From positions 1 through 22,141 of IMG/VR virus record IMGVR_UViG_3300042987_000942: a stretch of 22,141 nt of DNA. One strand, written 5' to 3'. The stretch comes from a virus. The translations under genes and the position numbers were made by a program. Below are positions 1-7,710 of the stretch, in pieces (positions within the stretch are counted from its first letter, which is position 1; every line of letters begins with the position of its first letter). Below the pieces are notes generated by a model. It had not been told where the DNA came from and made no database searches. It was given only the letters and a program-made list of their open reading frames with translations.

Positions 1-1
1 T

Positions 2-838
2 ACGTTTACACCAAGAGTCGTTTCTGGTTCATATGGACCGTTTCCTGGAAACTCAGACATAGGTTTGGTGTATTCAACAATGTCTTATAGCAGTGTTGAA
101 AAGCCAAACGCGACGTATCGCGGATATGAAGTTCGCTCAATTGGCGAAGAGCTTGATGAGTATTCTGACTTTCCAGACGGTTTTGAGTATCGAATCGACT
201 GCGACTATGACACCGGCACGTCATCATTCACGCGCACGTTCACGCTGCTGCCACTTCAAGTGCCGAACCCGCCGGCGGCAGGAGAAGTGTCTCCATTAAG
301 TAGATTCGGTGCCGATGAGCTTGTTTTTGAGTATCCCGGAAATATTTACGATGTTAGCATTGACGAATCTGCTGAAAACTCTGCAACAAGATTTTTTGTG
401 ATTGGAAATATCGGAGATCTTGGTGAAGATGCGAGTCAACCGTACGCCGTCGCTACTTCTACTGAGCTTCTTGATCTTGGCTGGCCTCTTCTTGATATGC
501 AGGAAGCAAAGAACGATATCTCTGATGAACTTGATTTGTACGAAAACGCTGAGCGGTACCTATCGGAGTTTAGGCCGCCGGTGTCTGACATTAAGGTTCG
601 TGTAAACGGCTCCGTCGCGCCTGTTGTCGGCTCGTACGCGCCGGGGGACTGGTGCGCGCTTATTGTTAATGATCCGTTTATTCAACTTCGTCTTGCTAGC
701 GATCTCGAGGTGCGTGACGATATTCTTGTAAGAAAAATTGAAAATATAAAAGTTTCTGTGCCAGACGGCGTCCCGTTCCCTGAAGAAGTCGAACTATTGC
801 TAATACCTGAGTGGGAGATCGATCGAGTTGGCGAGTAA
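2..838 (+). CDS. Minor tail protein, C-terminal part (Gp37-like), cut by the window edge
   Basis: The frame is open from the first bases of the window, so the N-terminus is missing; 279 codons are visible up to the TAA at 836-838. An internal ATG at 80 or GTG at 65 is unlikely to be the real start, because the sequence upstream reads as ordinary protein (TFTPRVVSGSYGPFPG). The segment GFEYRIDCDYD, followed by a beta-rich stretch and LVFEYPGNIYDVSIDE, resembles C-terminal regions of siphovirus minor tail proteins of the ReqiPepy6 Gp37 type, which sit at the tail tip or baseplate. This match is from memory. The last codons overlap the downstream fibre gene by 11 bp, which fits an order of baseplate protein followed by fibre. 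No catalytic motif is visible. Confidence 0.65.
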   Translation, partial: TFTPRVVSGSYGPFPGNSDIGLVYSTMSYSSVEKPNATYRGYEVRSIGEELDEYSDFPDGFEYRIDCDYDTGTSSFTRTFTLLPLQVPNPPAAGEVSPLSRFGADELVFEYPGNIYDVSIDESAENSATRFFVIGNIGDLGEDASQPYAVATSTELLDLGWPLLDMQEAKNDISDELDLYENAERYLSEFRPPVSDIKVRVNGSVAPVVGSYAPGDWCALIVNDPFIQLRLASDLEVRDDILVRKIENIKVSVPDGVPFPEEVELLLIPEWEIDRVGE

Positions 839-2453
839 TCTTAGAAGAAGCAGAAGAACGTTCGGTCAACGGTACCTGACCACTGAACAGCGCCTTACGC
901 AGGTTCGAGCTCGTGGGACGACGACAAGAATAGGCGCGAGAATTATTCGTACGTCAAACATCGCGCCACGAGCGATACGTCTACCAAATCTCGGCAATGA
1001 TGTAACTGGCGAGCTTGACTTTATTCAAGCCACGGCTGACGGCAAAAACACAATATATCGGCAGGCAACTGCTCCATCTGGCGGCACATACGCTGTCGGC
1101 GATCTATGGTTTGACACCGATGACGACAATAAAATCTATAGAAATACCGTCGCAGGCAGCACTCCAACCTGGGCAGGTTTTACTCTTGGCACAAATGCTG
1201 TTGCTAATCTAAACGCAAGCGTGATCACTGCCGGGACACTTGACGCAAGCGTGATCACCGTTTCTAACCTCAACGCAGGCAACATTGTCACTGGCACATT
1301 GTCCGGCATCACTATCAGCGGTAACACTGTCAGCGGTAATACAATTACCGGTGGCACAATCGCTATTGGCAGCGGCAACACTATTTTTAAGGCCGACACT
1401 AACGGTATCTACCTCGGTAACGCCACTTTTGGTAGCGCGCCGTTTCGTGTGACACCCGCAGGGGCTCTTACTGCGACAAACGCAAGCATCACTGGAAGTA
1501 TCACATCAAGTTCAATCTCAGGCGGAACAATATCCGGAACCACGATCACAGGTTCTACTCTAACTACAGCGGCTTCTGGAAACCGTGTCCATGTAAACAC
1601 TAACGACATTACTTTGTATTACAACGCTGACAACGTCAGCAATATTCTGTTCTCAGGCCCAAACGTTTATACTTCTTTGATTTCTTCAGACGGCAGTTTA
1701 ATCATACGCGGGCTAGGTAGCTCGGCTCACGGCAGTGTCCGAGTTGGGAGAAGACCAAGTCTCCTTCTTGGGACGTACATTTACGGCACAGAGGGCGTAG
1801 AAATCGCTGGTGGAACAGACTCGCAGAGCGCTGGTTACGCAAATTTAATTGTCAGCGGCCCAACATTGACTCAAACAGCGTTGTCATTCATGTGCCAGAA
1901 CACCCATATTCAGTTAAGAACAGCTAACAATGACTCAAAGCTGTATATAAGAAGAGCAAATGACACGGCGTACGCCGACATGTCATTAGGCGTACTTATC
2001 AATAATGGAGCCGGTGTTATATTTGCTGGTTCATCGGTTGGAGGCGGCGCTGCAAATCAGATGGGGATGTCGTGGGCGAACCCGAACATTCTCGGCACCG
2101 TTGATAACGCTGTTTCCGCAGTTTTAGGTACTGTCTCAGACAGAAGAATAAAGACAAATATAGAAACTTTTACTAGTGGACTGTCTGAACTTCAGAATCT
2201 TAGAGTCGTGAAATATAATCCGTACGTTGTAACTGAGTTTACAGAAGATGGTCCGACTGTTTCCGGCGCGTCAGAACAGACAATGATAGGTCTTATTGCT
2301 GACGAAGTCGAGCAAGTCGCGCCGTGGCTTGTTCAAGGCACCGCGTCGAAGAGAGAGCTTCAAAGCGTGAACTACGCTTTGATTACTCCGCTTTTGATAA
2401 ATGCCGTAAAAGAGCTAGACAAAAGGCTATCAGATCTCGAGAATAACAGTTGA
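828..2453 (+). CDS. Tail fibre/spike with beta-helical repeats and C-terminal S74 auto-processing chaperone
   Basis: This 541-residue protein probably binds the host surface. Residues 1-55 are Arg-rich and may dock to the tail. Residues 65-120 form a small domain with GDLWFDTDDDNKIYR, common at phage fibre N-termini. Residues 125-245 are Thr/Ser/Gly/Asn-rich quasi-repeats (NAGNIVTGTLSG, SGGTISGTTITG) typical of a trimeric beta-helix. The C-terminus (about 436-541) is an S74 intramolecular chaperone: SDRRIKTN, then IGLIADEVEQVAP, VNYALITPLLINAVKEL and a short coiled coil. In this family a Ser-Lys pair five residues apart cleaves the chaperone off after trimerisation; here they would be Ser437 and Lys442. 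The start is a TTG at 828 inside the end of the preceding gene, with GGGAG about 11 nt upstream. No terminator is evident downstream. Confidence 0.88.
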   Translation: MASNLRRSRRTFGQRYLTTEQRLTQVRARGTTTRIGARIIRTSNIAPRAIRLPNLGNDVTGELDFIQATADGKNTIYRQATAPSGGTYAVGDLWFDTDDDNKIYRNTVAGSTPTWAGFTLGTNAVANLNASVITAGTLDASVITVSNLNAGNIVTGTLSGITISGNTVSGNTITGGTIAIGSGNTIFKADTNGIYLGNATFGSAPFRVTPAGALTATNASITGSITSSSISGGTISGTTITGSTLTTAASGNRVHVNTNDITLYYNADNVSNILFSGPNVYTSLISSDGSLIIRGLGSSAHGSVRVGRRPSLLLGTYIYGTEGVEIAGGTDSQSAGYANLIVSGPTLTQTALSFMCQNTHIQLRTANNDSKLYIRRANDTAYADMSLGVLINNGAGVIFAGSSVGGGAANQMGMSWANPNILGTVDNAVSAVLGTVSDRRIKTNIETFTSGLSELQNLRVVKYNPYVVTEFTEDGPTVSGASEQTMIGLIADEVEQVAPWLVQGTASKRELQSVNYALITPLLINAVKELDKRLSDLENNS

Positions 2454-2460
2454 TTTAGAA

Positions 2461-2489
2461 ACACTTAGGTGTGAAAATCAATGTATGAT
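2461..2489 (+). promoter_or_regulatory. Weak candidate promoter before the 158-residue protein gene
   Basis: The 70-nt gap after the fibre gene holds TATGAT (2484-2489) preceded directly by TG. No convincing -35 box lies 17 nt upstream (ACACTT at 2461-2466). This is where late tail genes give way to nucleotide-metabolism genes, so a new promoter is expected, but the sequence support is thin. Confidence 0.3.
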
Positions 2490-2523
2490 GTAAACAAGTC
2501 TATTAGTTAGAAAGTAGTACACA

Positions 2524-3000
2524 ATGATTCAAGTAAAAGACGGCGACAGAACGCTACAGTTTGCTGGCAAGCTTCTTGGCAAGTCTTCATCGCAAAAAAG
2601 AGATTCTCTGCGCTGGATCGAGTTTGAGCTGTATAAAACTGAAAGCGGGTCATACGTTCTTTCTCGCGTTGGTATCTCTGTCGTGTATCACACGGCTTCG
2701 TGTCATCTTGTGAAAAGATACAATCTTGTTGAAGCAACTGTGCAAGACCTTAAAAGAGTTGACGAAATGGTGCCATGCGAGATATGCAGCCCTTCAATGA
2801 CTGCCGGTGTGGTCTTCCCTGAGAAAGATAGAACGTGGGCTCAGGTAAGTGATGACCCAAACGCGGTGCTTGAAGCATTATATAAATATGATGACAGTGG
2901 CGCTAGATACCTAACGCACGTCGCTCAACGGCTCTTAGAACAGGCAGCAAACGTCGACAAAGGGATTGAAGCCATCTACAGAATAGAAATAATCCCGTAG
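2524..3000 (+). CDS. Conserved-type phage protein of unknown function with a possible zinc site
   Basis: I do not recognise a named family for this 158-residue protein. The middle (about 50-95) has YHTASCHLVKRYNLVEATV followed by MVPCEICSP. His and three Cys in that arrangement could bind one zinc ion, and small phage proteins with a similar 'aromatic-H-T-x-x-C-H ... CxxC' layout are common. The C-terminal third is predicted helical (VAQRLLEQAANVDKGIEAI). There is no signal peptide or membrane segment. It starts at an ATG 70 nt after the fibre gene and is the first gene of the block leading into nucleotide metabolism. A DNA- or protein-binding adaptor role is possible but unproven. Confidence 0.7.
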   Translation: MIQVKDGDRTLQFAGKLLGKSSSQKRDSLRWIEFELYKTESGSYVLSRVGISVVYHTASCHLVKRYNLVEATVQDLKRVDEMVPCEICSPSMTAGVVFPEKDRTWAQVSDDPNAVLEALYKYDDSGARYLTHVAQRLLEQAANVDKGIEAIYRIEIIP

Positions 3001-3005
3001 TTCAT

Positions 3006-3035
3006 CACAGTTTACAGACCAAAAAGTTGTATAAT
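3006..3035 (+). promoter_or_regulatory. Candidate promoter for the kinase/dCMP hydroxymethylase operon
   Basis: A perfect TATAAT (3030-3035) lies 22 nt before the ATG at 3058, with a GGAGAGACGG ribosome site in between (3048-3057). TCACAG at 3006-3011 is separated from TATAAT by exactly 18 nt; the same arrangement recurs at 17729-17758. A TTTACA at 3011-3016 looks like a -35 box but is only 13 nt from the -10. Confidence 0.6.
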
Positions 3036-3057
3036 TCCGCAAACTACGGAGAGACGG

Positions 3058-4065
3058 ATGTTTATTGTTTTAGAAGGTGCTGACGCTTCTGGAAAGACAA
3101 CGCTCGCTGCGGCTGTAAAAAGTCAGCTTCAACGAGACTTTCCCGGTCATACTATTCACGAGTATCACAAGGGTAAGCCAGAAGAGCTGTCGCGCCGATG
3201 GGCTCTTCACGAGTACGCTGTAAGCCTTGAAAATGTTGACGTTCTCAGCAGACTGTCGATTGCTGACAGATGGCACTGGGGAGAAGTGACCTACGCTCCA
3301 CTAAAAAGACCTGACACAAACACAGACGGATTTGGTCTTCTTGGCATCGCAGGGTGGAGATGGGTAGAGTTGTTCATGGCTTCTCGAGGGATGACTCAAT
3401 TCTGGGTATACCAGCCGTCGAATGTCGTAAAGCGCAGAATAGAAAGCCGCGGAGACGATTTTGTCGAAGTAGACGAAGTAGAACAGATCATAGAGTACTA
3501 CAAAACAGCAAGCGCAAGCACGTATCTAACAGAGTCTAAGGTGCAGATTCCAGAAGGACTACAATACGTCAAGTCAATTGCAGCGGCAGTCATTTCAATG
3601 GCAGCCGATCGTGCCTCAGAGGTCGAGCTTCTTGCTGAGTTTCCTGAATACATCGGCGGGCCAAATCCGATACTGCTGCTTGTCGGTGACAAAAGAAATG
3701 AGCCGAGCGACACTATTCTGCCGTTCATGCCCGTAAATGGCAACTCAGGCGAATTTTTAATGTCGTCTTTGCCCGAAAGATCGTGGCGACGCGTAGGCAT
3801 TGTAAACGCTGGTGACGTAAATGGCGATAGACTGCGTAAATTGATTGGAGTGCTAAACCACCCAAAGGTAGCTGCTCTTGGCAGATCAGCAGAAAAGATC
3901 GTTTCTGACGCTGTATCTGACACCGAAAGATGGGAAGTTTTTCCGCACCCGCAACACGTTCGCAGATTCAACAACAGCTCAAAGGACGAGTATGGGCTTG
4001 CTCTATCGCATTACATGTACTCAAGACCGGAAGGATACATTAAGTGGACGCTTCAGCGCGACTAA
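3058..4065 (+). CDS. Deoxynucleoside monophosphate kinase (thymidylate-kinase type) fused to a UDG-like domain
   Basis: The N-terminal half (1-180) is a thymidylate-kinase-type P-loop enzyme: MFIVLEGADASGKTT holds the Walker A loop (residues 7-15, Lys13), ADRWHWGE at 69-76 matches the DR-Y/H motif of this fold, and RRIESRGDD at 126-134 looks like the lid. The C-terminal half (about 203-305) is not part of thymidylate kinase. PILLLVGDKRNEP (204-216), a VAALGRSAEK helix (271-280) and FPHPQHVRRF (295-304) follow the order of uracil-DNA-glycosylase-fold motifs (G-x-x-P-G region, LG-x-x-A, HP-x). The canonical GxxPG water-activating loop is not intact, so glycosylase activity is doubtful. The downstream TS-fold gene overlaps by 22 bp, suggesting this kinase phosphorylates that enzyme's product. 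Substrate is inferred. Confidence 0.75.
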   Translation: MFIVLEGADASGKTTLAAAVKSQLQRDFPGHTIHEYHKGKPEELSRRWALHEYAVSLENVDVLSRLSIADRWHWGEVTYAPLKRPDTNTDGFGLLGIAGWRWVELFMASRGMTQFWVYQPSNVVKRRIESRGDDFVEVDEVEQIIEYYKTASASTYLTESKVQIPEGLQYVKSIAAAVISMAADRASEVELLAEFPEYIGGPNPILLLVGDKRNEPSDTILPFMPVNGNSGEFLMSSLPERSWRRVGIVNAGDVNGDRLRKLIGVLNHPKVAALGRSAEKIVSDAVSDTERWEVFPHPQHVRRFNNSSKDEYGLALSHYMYSRPEGYIKWTLQRD

Positions 4066-4910
4066 TTGAAATTGAAGATGGTGTTAACGGGTACGTTGAC
4101 TTAGTTCGTCACGTGCTAAATAACGGAAAAGAGGCGTCTCCTCGAGGACTACGTACTCTTGAAATTGAAGACGCTACGGTGTACATCGACAACGTGTACG
4201 CAACTCTTCCGCTTGGGGTCGGCCGCGGGACAGTTGCAGGAATAGGCGCAGTCGAAGCGTGCCAACTAATTGGCGGTGTGTCGGTGCCAGAAACTGTAAT
4301 TGCTGTTGGCCCGCAGTTCAAAAATTACGCTGAAGACAACGGTGTTTTTCACGGCGCGTACGGTCTACGAACAGACGGGCAGTACGATCACGTTGTAGAT
4401 AAGCTTAAAGAAGACAGCGACACCAGGCAGGCAGTCGTGACTATCTGGAACCCAGACTACGACAATCTGCCAGGGAAGCGCGACTACCCATGCACGGTTC
4501 TCCATCAATTCAGAGTTCGTGACAACAAACTAAATATGAGCGTGTATATGCGCTCAAACGACGTATGGCTTGGCGCCGCCTACGACTTTTTTCAGTTTAC
4601 TCAAGTGCAACTCGCGATTAGTGGCATTCTCGGCATTGAACCGGGGACGTACGCTCATCATGTCGGCTCTCTCCACATCTACGAGTCAAACATCAGTGCC
4701 GCTGAAAATAACTTAAGGAAAACGGATGATGTTCAAATTACTCCGTACTTTAATGGTGACTCGTGGAACAGTGTTAGAATATCAGCAAACAGGAGTCTTC
4801 ACGCGGTAGTCGACAGAAGCGCACTACAAGATCTTTCTACAGAAGAGATGTGGTACGCGTCTGCAATGATCGCGGCAGTCGACAAGAACGCTGATAAGGT
4901 GAAAAAATGA
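4044..4910 (+). CDS. Thymidylate-synthase-fold enzyme with dCMP signature; likely deoxycytidylate 5-hydroxymethyltransferase
   Basis: This 288-residue protein has the complete TS active site: catalytic Cys150 (DYPCTVLHQF), RSNDVWLG with Arg170, Ser171 and Asp173, Gly177, and His211/Tyr213 in SLHIYES. A Glu at 71 sits where TS Glu58 is expected, and DTRQ (126-129) supplies the phosphate-binding Arg. The base-specificity position is changed: counting from RS, the residue equal to E. coli TS Asn177 is Asp181 (codon 4584-4586, GAC). Asp here marks dCMP-directed enzymes such as T4 gp42, while Asn marks thymidylate synthase. The product would be hydroxymethyl-dCMP, or 5-methyl-dCMP if it acts like a dCMP methylase. 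The start is a GTG at 4044 with GGAAGGA 8 nt upstream, inside the kinase gene. The stop overlaps the next start (ATGA). Confidence 0.82.
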   Translation: MDASARLIEIEDGVNGYVDLVRHVLNNGKEASPRGLRTLEIEDATVYIDNVYATLPLGVGRGTVAGIGAVEACQLIGGVSVPETVIAVGPQFKNYAEDNGVFHGAYGLRTDGQYDHVVDKLKEDSDTRQAVVTIWNPDYDNLPGKRDYPCTVLHQFRVRDNKLNMSVYMRSNDVWLGAAYDFFQFTQVQLAISGILGIEPGTYAHHVGSLHIYESNISAAENNLRKTDDVQITPYFNGDSWNSVRISANRSLHAVVDRSALQDLSTEEMWYASAMIAAVDKNADKVKK

Positions 4911-5092
4911 ACGAAGACTGGGAAGAAGAGTACTCTTCACCGATGCAAGCTGTAGCAATTAGCATGCATGAAATGTATGTTACTTTAAGAAAAGCCGGGT
5001 TCTCAAGACGAGATGGCATAGAGCTAATTGCAAAGATGCTGATAACTGGGATATCAGAGGCATCAGAACAAAGTGACGAAGAAGATGAGTGA
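4907..5092 (+). CDS. Small acidic helical protein of unknown function
   Basis: This 61-residue protein has an acidic start (MNEDWEEEYSS), a central amphipathic helix pair (AVAISMHEMYVTLRKAGFS and DGIELIAKMLITGI) and a strongly acidic tail (EQSDEEDE). The ATG overlaps the TS-like gene stop (ATGA), and its stop overlaps the ATG of the dCMP deaminase gene, so it is translationally coupled on both sides. The position between two nucleotide enzymes suggests an accessory or binding subunit, but no motif identifies a role. Confidence 0.7.
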   Translation: MNEDWEEEYSSPMQAVAISMHEMYVTLRKAGFSRRDGIELIAKMLITGISEASEQSDEEDE

Positions 5093-5580
5093 TGACAGCA
5101 GACAATCGCCCTTCGTGGGATGAAACGTGGATGTCAGTAGCTAAAACTATTGGCCTGAGATCAAGATGCTCGCGCGCTGGCATGGGCGCTGTTATCGTTT
5201 CAAATGAGCAGCGGTTGGTTGCTACTGGCTATAATGGACCAGCGGCCGCGTGGCCGGAGTCCGGAGAGTGTATTGAATGGTGTGCGCGTGCGAAAGGCGA
5301 AGCCCCTCTAAATAATCTGTACGACGAGTGCCCGGCAATACACGCGGAGGCAAACGCTCTTTTATATGTTGACAGAAGCAAGAGCACCAACGCGACTGTG
5401 TACGTCACCTCACCGCCGTGTATGCAATGCGCTAAGTTAATATCAAACTCAGGCGCGTCTCGTGTAGTTTGTCGTATTGGAGAGCAGGACATGCACAGAA
5501 GGCCAGAGACAGTTCTTGAGTACCTCAAAAAGTGCGGAATAGAAGTCGTAATTATGAAGGAAAATAATGACAACAAGTGA
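5092..5580 (+). CDS. Deoxycytidylate (dCMP) deaminase
   Basis: This is a zinc-dependent deaminase that converts dCMP to dUMP. The zinc and proton-shuttle residues are His84-Ala-Glu86 (CPAIHAEANALL) and Cys110/Cys113 (SPPCMQCAKLI). The N-terminal region RSRCSRAGMGAVIVSNEQRLVATGYNG is typical of the T4 cd/ComEB-type family, and 162 residues is a normal length. CxxxC residues around 60-64 (GECIEWC) may add the second zinc seen in some phage forms. I chose the ATG at 5092, which overlaps the previous stop; a GTG at 5089 would add one residue. It overlaps the polymerase gene by 14 bp. In the T4 scheme it feeds the thymidine pool while dCMP is diverted by the neighbouring enzyme; it could also act on hydroxymethyl-dCMP. 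Confidence 0.93.
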   Translation: MTADNRPSWDETWMSVAKTIGLRSRCSRAGMGAVIVSNEQRLVATGYNGPAAAWPESGECIEWCARAKGEAPLNNLYDECPAIHAEANALLYVDRSKSTNATVYVTSPPCMQCAKLISNSGASRVVCRIGEQDMHRRPETVLEYLKKCGIEVVIMKENNDNK

Positions 5581-7393
5581 TCTCTCAAATGTGCAGCTTC
5601 ACTTAGTAGACAGTGTTGAAAAAGCAAACGATTTTATTCATTGGCTGGGTCAACGACGGCCGCATAACGCCATCGCTGTCGACACTGAAACTGGCGAGCT
5701 ACCTGGGAAGCCACGTGAGCACGCGTTGTCACCGTGGCACGGCAGACTTCGACTAGTTCAGGTAGGAGACGGGGAGCAAGGTTGGTCTATCCCCTGGGAC
5801 GAATGGTCTGGTGTTTTTTACCAAGCGATGTCAAAGTTTGACGGGCCGCTCATCTGTCATAACATAGCGTTTGAAGCAAGATGGTTTGACGTGCAGTCCC
5901 GCTGGGACATTCCGTGGGAACGGGCGCACGACACTATGATCATGGCGCACGTTGTTGATCCTCTCGGCTCGGGCGCGTTGAAAAGACTTGCATCTCTTCA
6001 TGTAGATAGCAGAGCGGTGGCGTTGCAGGAAACTCTTGATGTCGAGCTGGCGAAACATGGTTGGACGTGGGGAACTGTTCCAACAAACTTTACTCCATAC
6101 TGGTCGTATGGCGCGCTTGACTGTGTTCTAACGACTCGTCTGTGGGAAATGTTCTACGATAAGTGCGGACCGCAGGGGCCGTACCACAAGGCGTATGAGC
6201 TTGAGATGGCGACAAGAAAGATCGTCACAAGAATGGAAATCAACGGTGCTCGAGTCGATCTCGACTACTCAAAGAGAAAGTACGACGAACTGACTTCGTA
6301 CACTGAGTCAGTGAAAAAGTGGGCAAAAGAAACGTACAATGGTGTGTCAATAACGAGTAACATTCAACTTGTCAATCTTTTTGAGTCTCTTGGTGCTGAG
6401 ATCACAGAATACACTCCGACAGGTCAGAAATCGTGCACAAAAGATCAGTTGCGTGGCTTAATGCGAGATGGAAACGCAGAAGTCTCTGCTCTTGCTGATA
6501 CTGTTCTTAAGCAGCGCAAGGCTGACAAACTTGCTGGTACTTACTTTTCAAACTTTCTTACGGAGTCAATTGACGGCCTTGTTCACCCGTCTGTGAAAAC
6601 TCTCGGTGCCAGAACAAGTAGAATGTCCATCACTAATCCGGCGCTGCAAACTTTACCTAAGAGCGATGATGTTGTTCGTAGAGCGTTCATACCCAAAGAC
6701 GAAAATCACGTCATCGTCACGAGCGACCTCGACCAAGTCGAGTTTCGTATGTTTGCTAGTCTTTCTCAGGACCCAAATCTTGTCGAGCTATTTAAGAGAG
6801 CCGACGCTACTGGATCAGACCCCTTCACTGAGATCGGCAGAGAAGTCTACAACGACCCGGCGATGGCTAAATCTGATAAACGTCGTGGCCTAATCAAAAG
6901 TATGATCTACGGTAGACTGTACGGCGCCGGTGTGGCAAAGCAGGCGCTTACGGCCGGCGTGCACGAAGCGCAGATGAAGCAAGTGTCAGATGCTTTCGAT
7001 GGCAGATTTCCTGGAATGTCCTACTTTCAACGTCAAATAGAAGATATCGGTATGAGAAGACTAAAGCAGGAGGGGCAAGGGTACGTGTACACTTGGACAG
7101 GCAGACGCTTGCCCTGCGACGAAGACCGAGTCTATACTTTAGTGAACTATTTAATTCAAGGCGGCGCCGCTGAAGTGTTCAAAGCTAATTTAGTCAAACT
7201 AGACCAAGCTGATTTGACAGAACTTCTTATCGTGCCAGTGCACGACGAAATCGTGCTACAAGCGCCGCGAAAAGACGCAGAAGAGGTTAAGCATCTCGTA
7301 AAACAGTGCATGACAACTGAAGAAGGTTGGGACGTCCCACTCACTGCTGACGTTGACGGCCCGCTGGAGACGTGGGGCGACAAGTATCGATGA
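5567..7393 (+). CDS. polA: Family A DNA polymerase with 3'-5' exonuclease domain
   Basis: This 608-residue replicative polymerase lacks the 5' nuclease domain of bacterial Pol I. Exonuclease motifs are Exo I AVDTETG (Asp39, Glu41), Exo II CHNIAFEARWF (Glu103 where E. coli has Asp) and Exo III YGALD (Tyr181, Asp185). Polymerase motifs are A, SDLDQVEFR (Asp387, Glu392); B, KRRGLIKSMIYGRLYG (Lys444, Tyr448, Tyr452); and C, VPVHDE (His559, Asp560, Glu561). Tyr448 corresponds to E. coli Phe762, as in T7 polymerase. That residue reduces discrimination against dideoxynucleotides and in phage surveys is associated with virulent lifestyles. The ATG at 5567 has AAGGA 5 nt upstream. The stop overlaps the next gene (ATGA). 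Confidence 0.96.
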   Translation: MTTSDLSNVQLHLVDSVEKANDFIHWLGQRRPHNAIAVDTETGELPGKPREHALSPWHGRLRLVQVGDGEQGWSIPWDEWSGVFYQAMSKFDGPLICHNIAFEARWFDVQSRWDIPWERAHDTMIMAHVVDPLGSGALKRLASLHVDSRAVALQETLDVELAKHGWTWGTVPTNFTPYWSYGALDCVLTTRLWEMFYDKCGPQGPYHKAYELEMATRKIVTRMEINGARVDLDYSKRKYDELTSYTESVKKWAKETYNGVSITSNIQLVNLFESLGAEITEYTPTGQKSCTKDQLRGLMRDGNAEVSALADTVLKQRKADKLAGTYFSNFLTESIDGLVHPSVKTLGARTSRMSITNPALQTLPKSDDVVRRAFIPKDENHVIVTSDLDQVEFRMFASLSQDPNLVELFKRADATGSDPFTEIGREVYNDPAMAKSDKRRGLIKSMIYGRLYGAGVAKQALTAGVHEAQMKQVSDAFDGRFPGMSYFQRQIEDIGMRRLKQEGQGYVYTWTGRRLPCDEDRVYTLVNYLIQGGAAEVFKANLVKLDQADLTELLIVPVHDEIVLQAPRKDAEEVKHLVKQCMTTEEGWDVPLTADVDGPLETWGDKYR

Positions 7394-7710
7394 ATAGATA
7401 TTTGAAAATGGCAGTTGATATTGCTGCACGAAGCAAGTGCCGTCATCGCCACGGCTGTGTAGTTGTAAAAAACGGCAAAGTTATATCAACATCGACAAAC
7501 AAAAAGATTGGCGATCCGTCAGTCGCGTGGCGTATTTCTCACATTCACGCCGAGTTTGCTGCTGTCGTTGCTGCCGGAACTTACGCGTGCGGCTCAAATG
7601 TGTACGTCGCTAGAGTCTCTGCCGACGGTTCTCCGGCGCCATCTAAGCCGTGCAAAAAATGCGAAAGTATCATGGAAAGATCTGGAGTTGCAAAGGTTGT
7701 GTGGACATGA
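7390..7710 (+). CDS. Second, compact cytidine/dCMP-deaminase-like protein
   Basis: This 106-residue protein has the minimal zinc-deaminase core: GCVVVKNGKVIS strands, His53-Ala-Glu55 (HIHAEFAAV) and Cys88/Cys91 (SKPCKKCESIM), ending VAKVVWT. All catalytic residues are present, so it is probably active, but substrate cannot be read from sequence; it could be a free base, a nucleoside, a nucleotide or a modified cytosine. It is much shorter than the dCMP deaminase encoded upstream and not a close copy of it. The ATG at 7390 lies in the polymerase stop (ATGA), and its stop overlaps the RuvC-like gene in the same way. Having two deaminases in one replication operon is notable. Confidence 0.82.
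   Translation: MNRYLKMAVDIAARSKCRHRHGCVVVKNGKVISTSTNKKIGDPSVAWRISHIHAEFAAVVAAGTYACGSNVYVARVSADGSPAPSKPCKKCESIMERSGVAKVVWT

Noticed and set aside
1136-1609. Minus-strand frames opposite the fibre gene
   Set aside because: They are mirror readings of the Thr/Gly-rich beta-helix repeats and carry no independent signal.
3011-3035. TTTACA and TATAAT as a standard -35/-10 pair
   Set aside because: The spacer is only 13 nt, too short for normal sigma70 recognition; the TCACAG spacing shared with 17729-17758 is a better description.
3498-3974. Minus-strand frame of 158 codons opposite the kinase gene
   Set aside because: It lies wholly inside a well-supported gene with recognisable motifs, and its translation is low-complexity and Ser/Pro-rich without a known pattern.
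4044-4910. Ordinary thymidylate synthase (thyA)
   Set aside because: Fold and catalytic Cys agree, but the Asn needed for dUMP recognition is replaced by Asp181.
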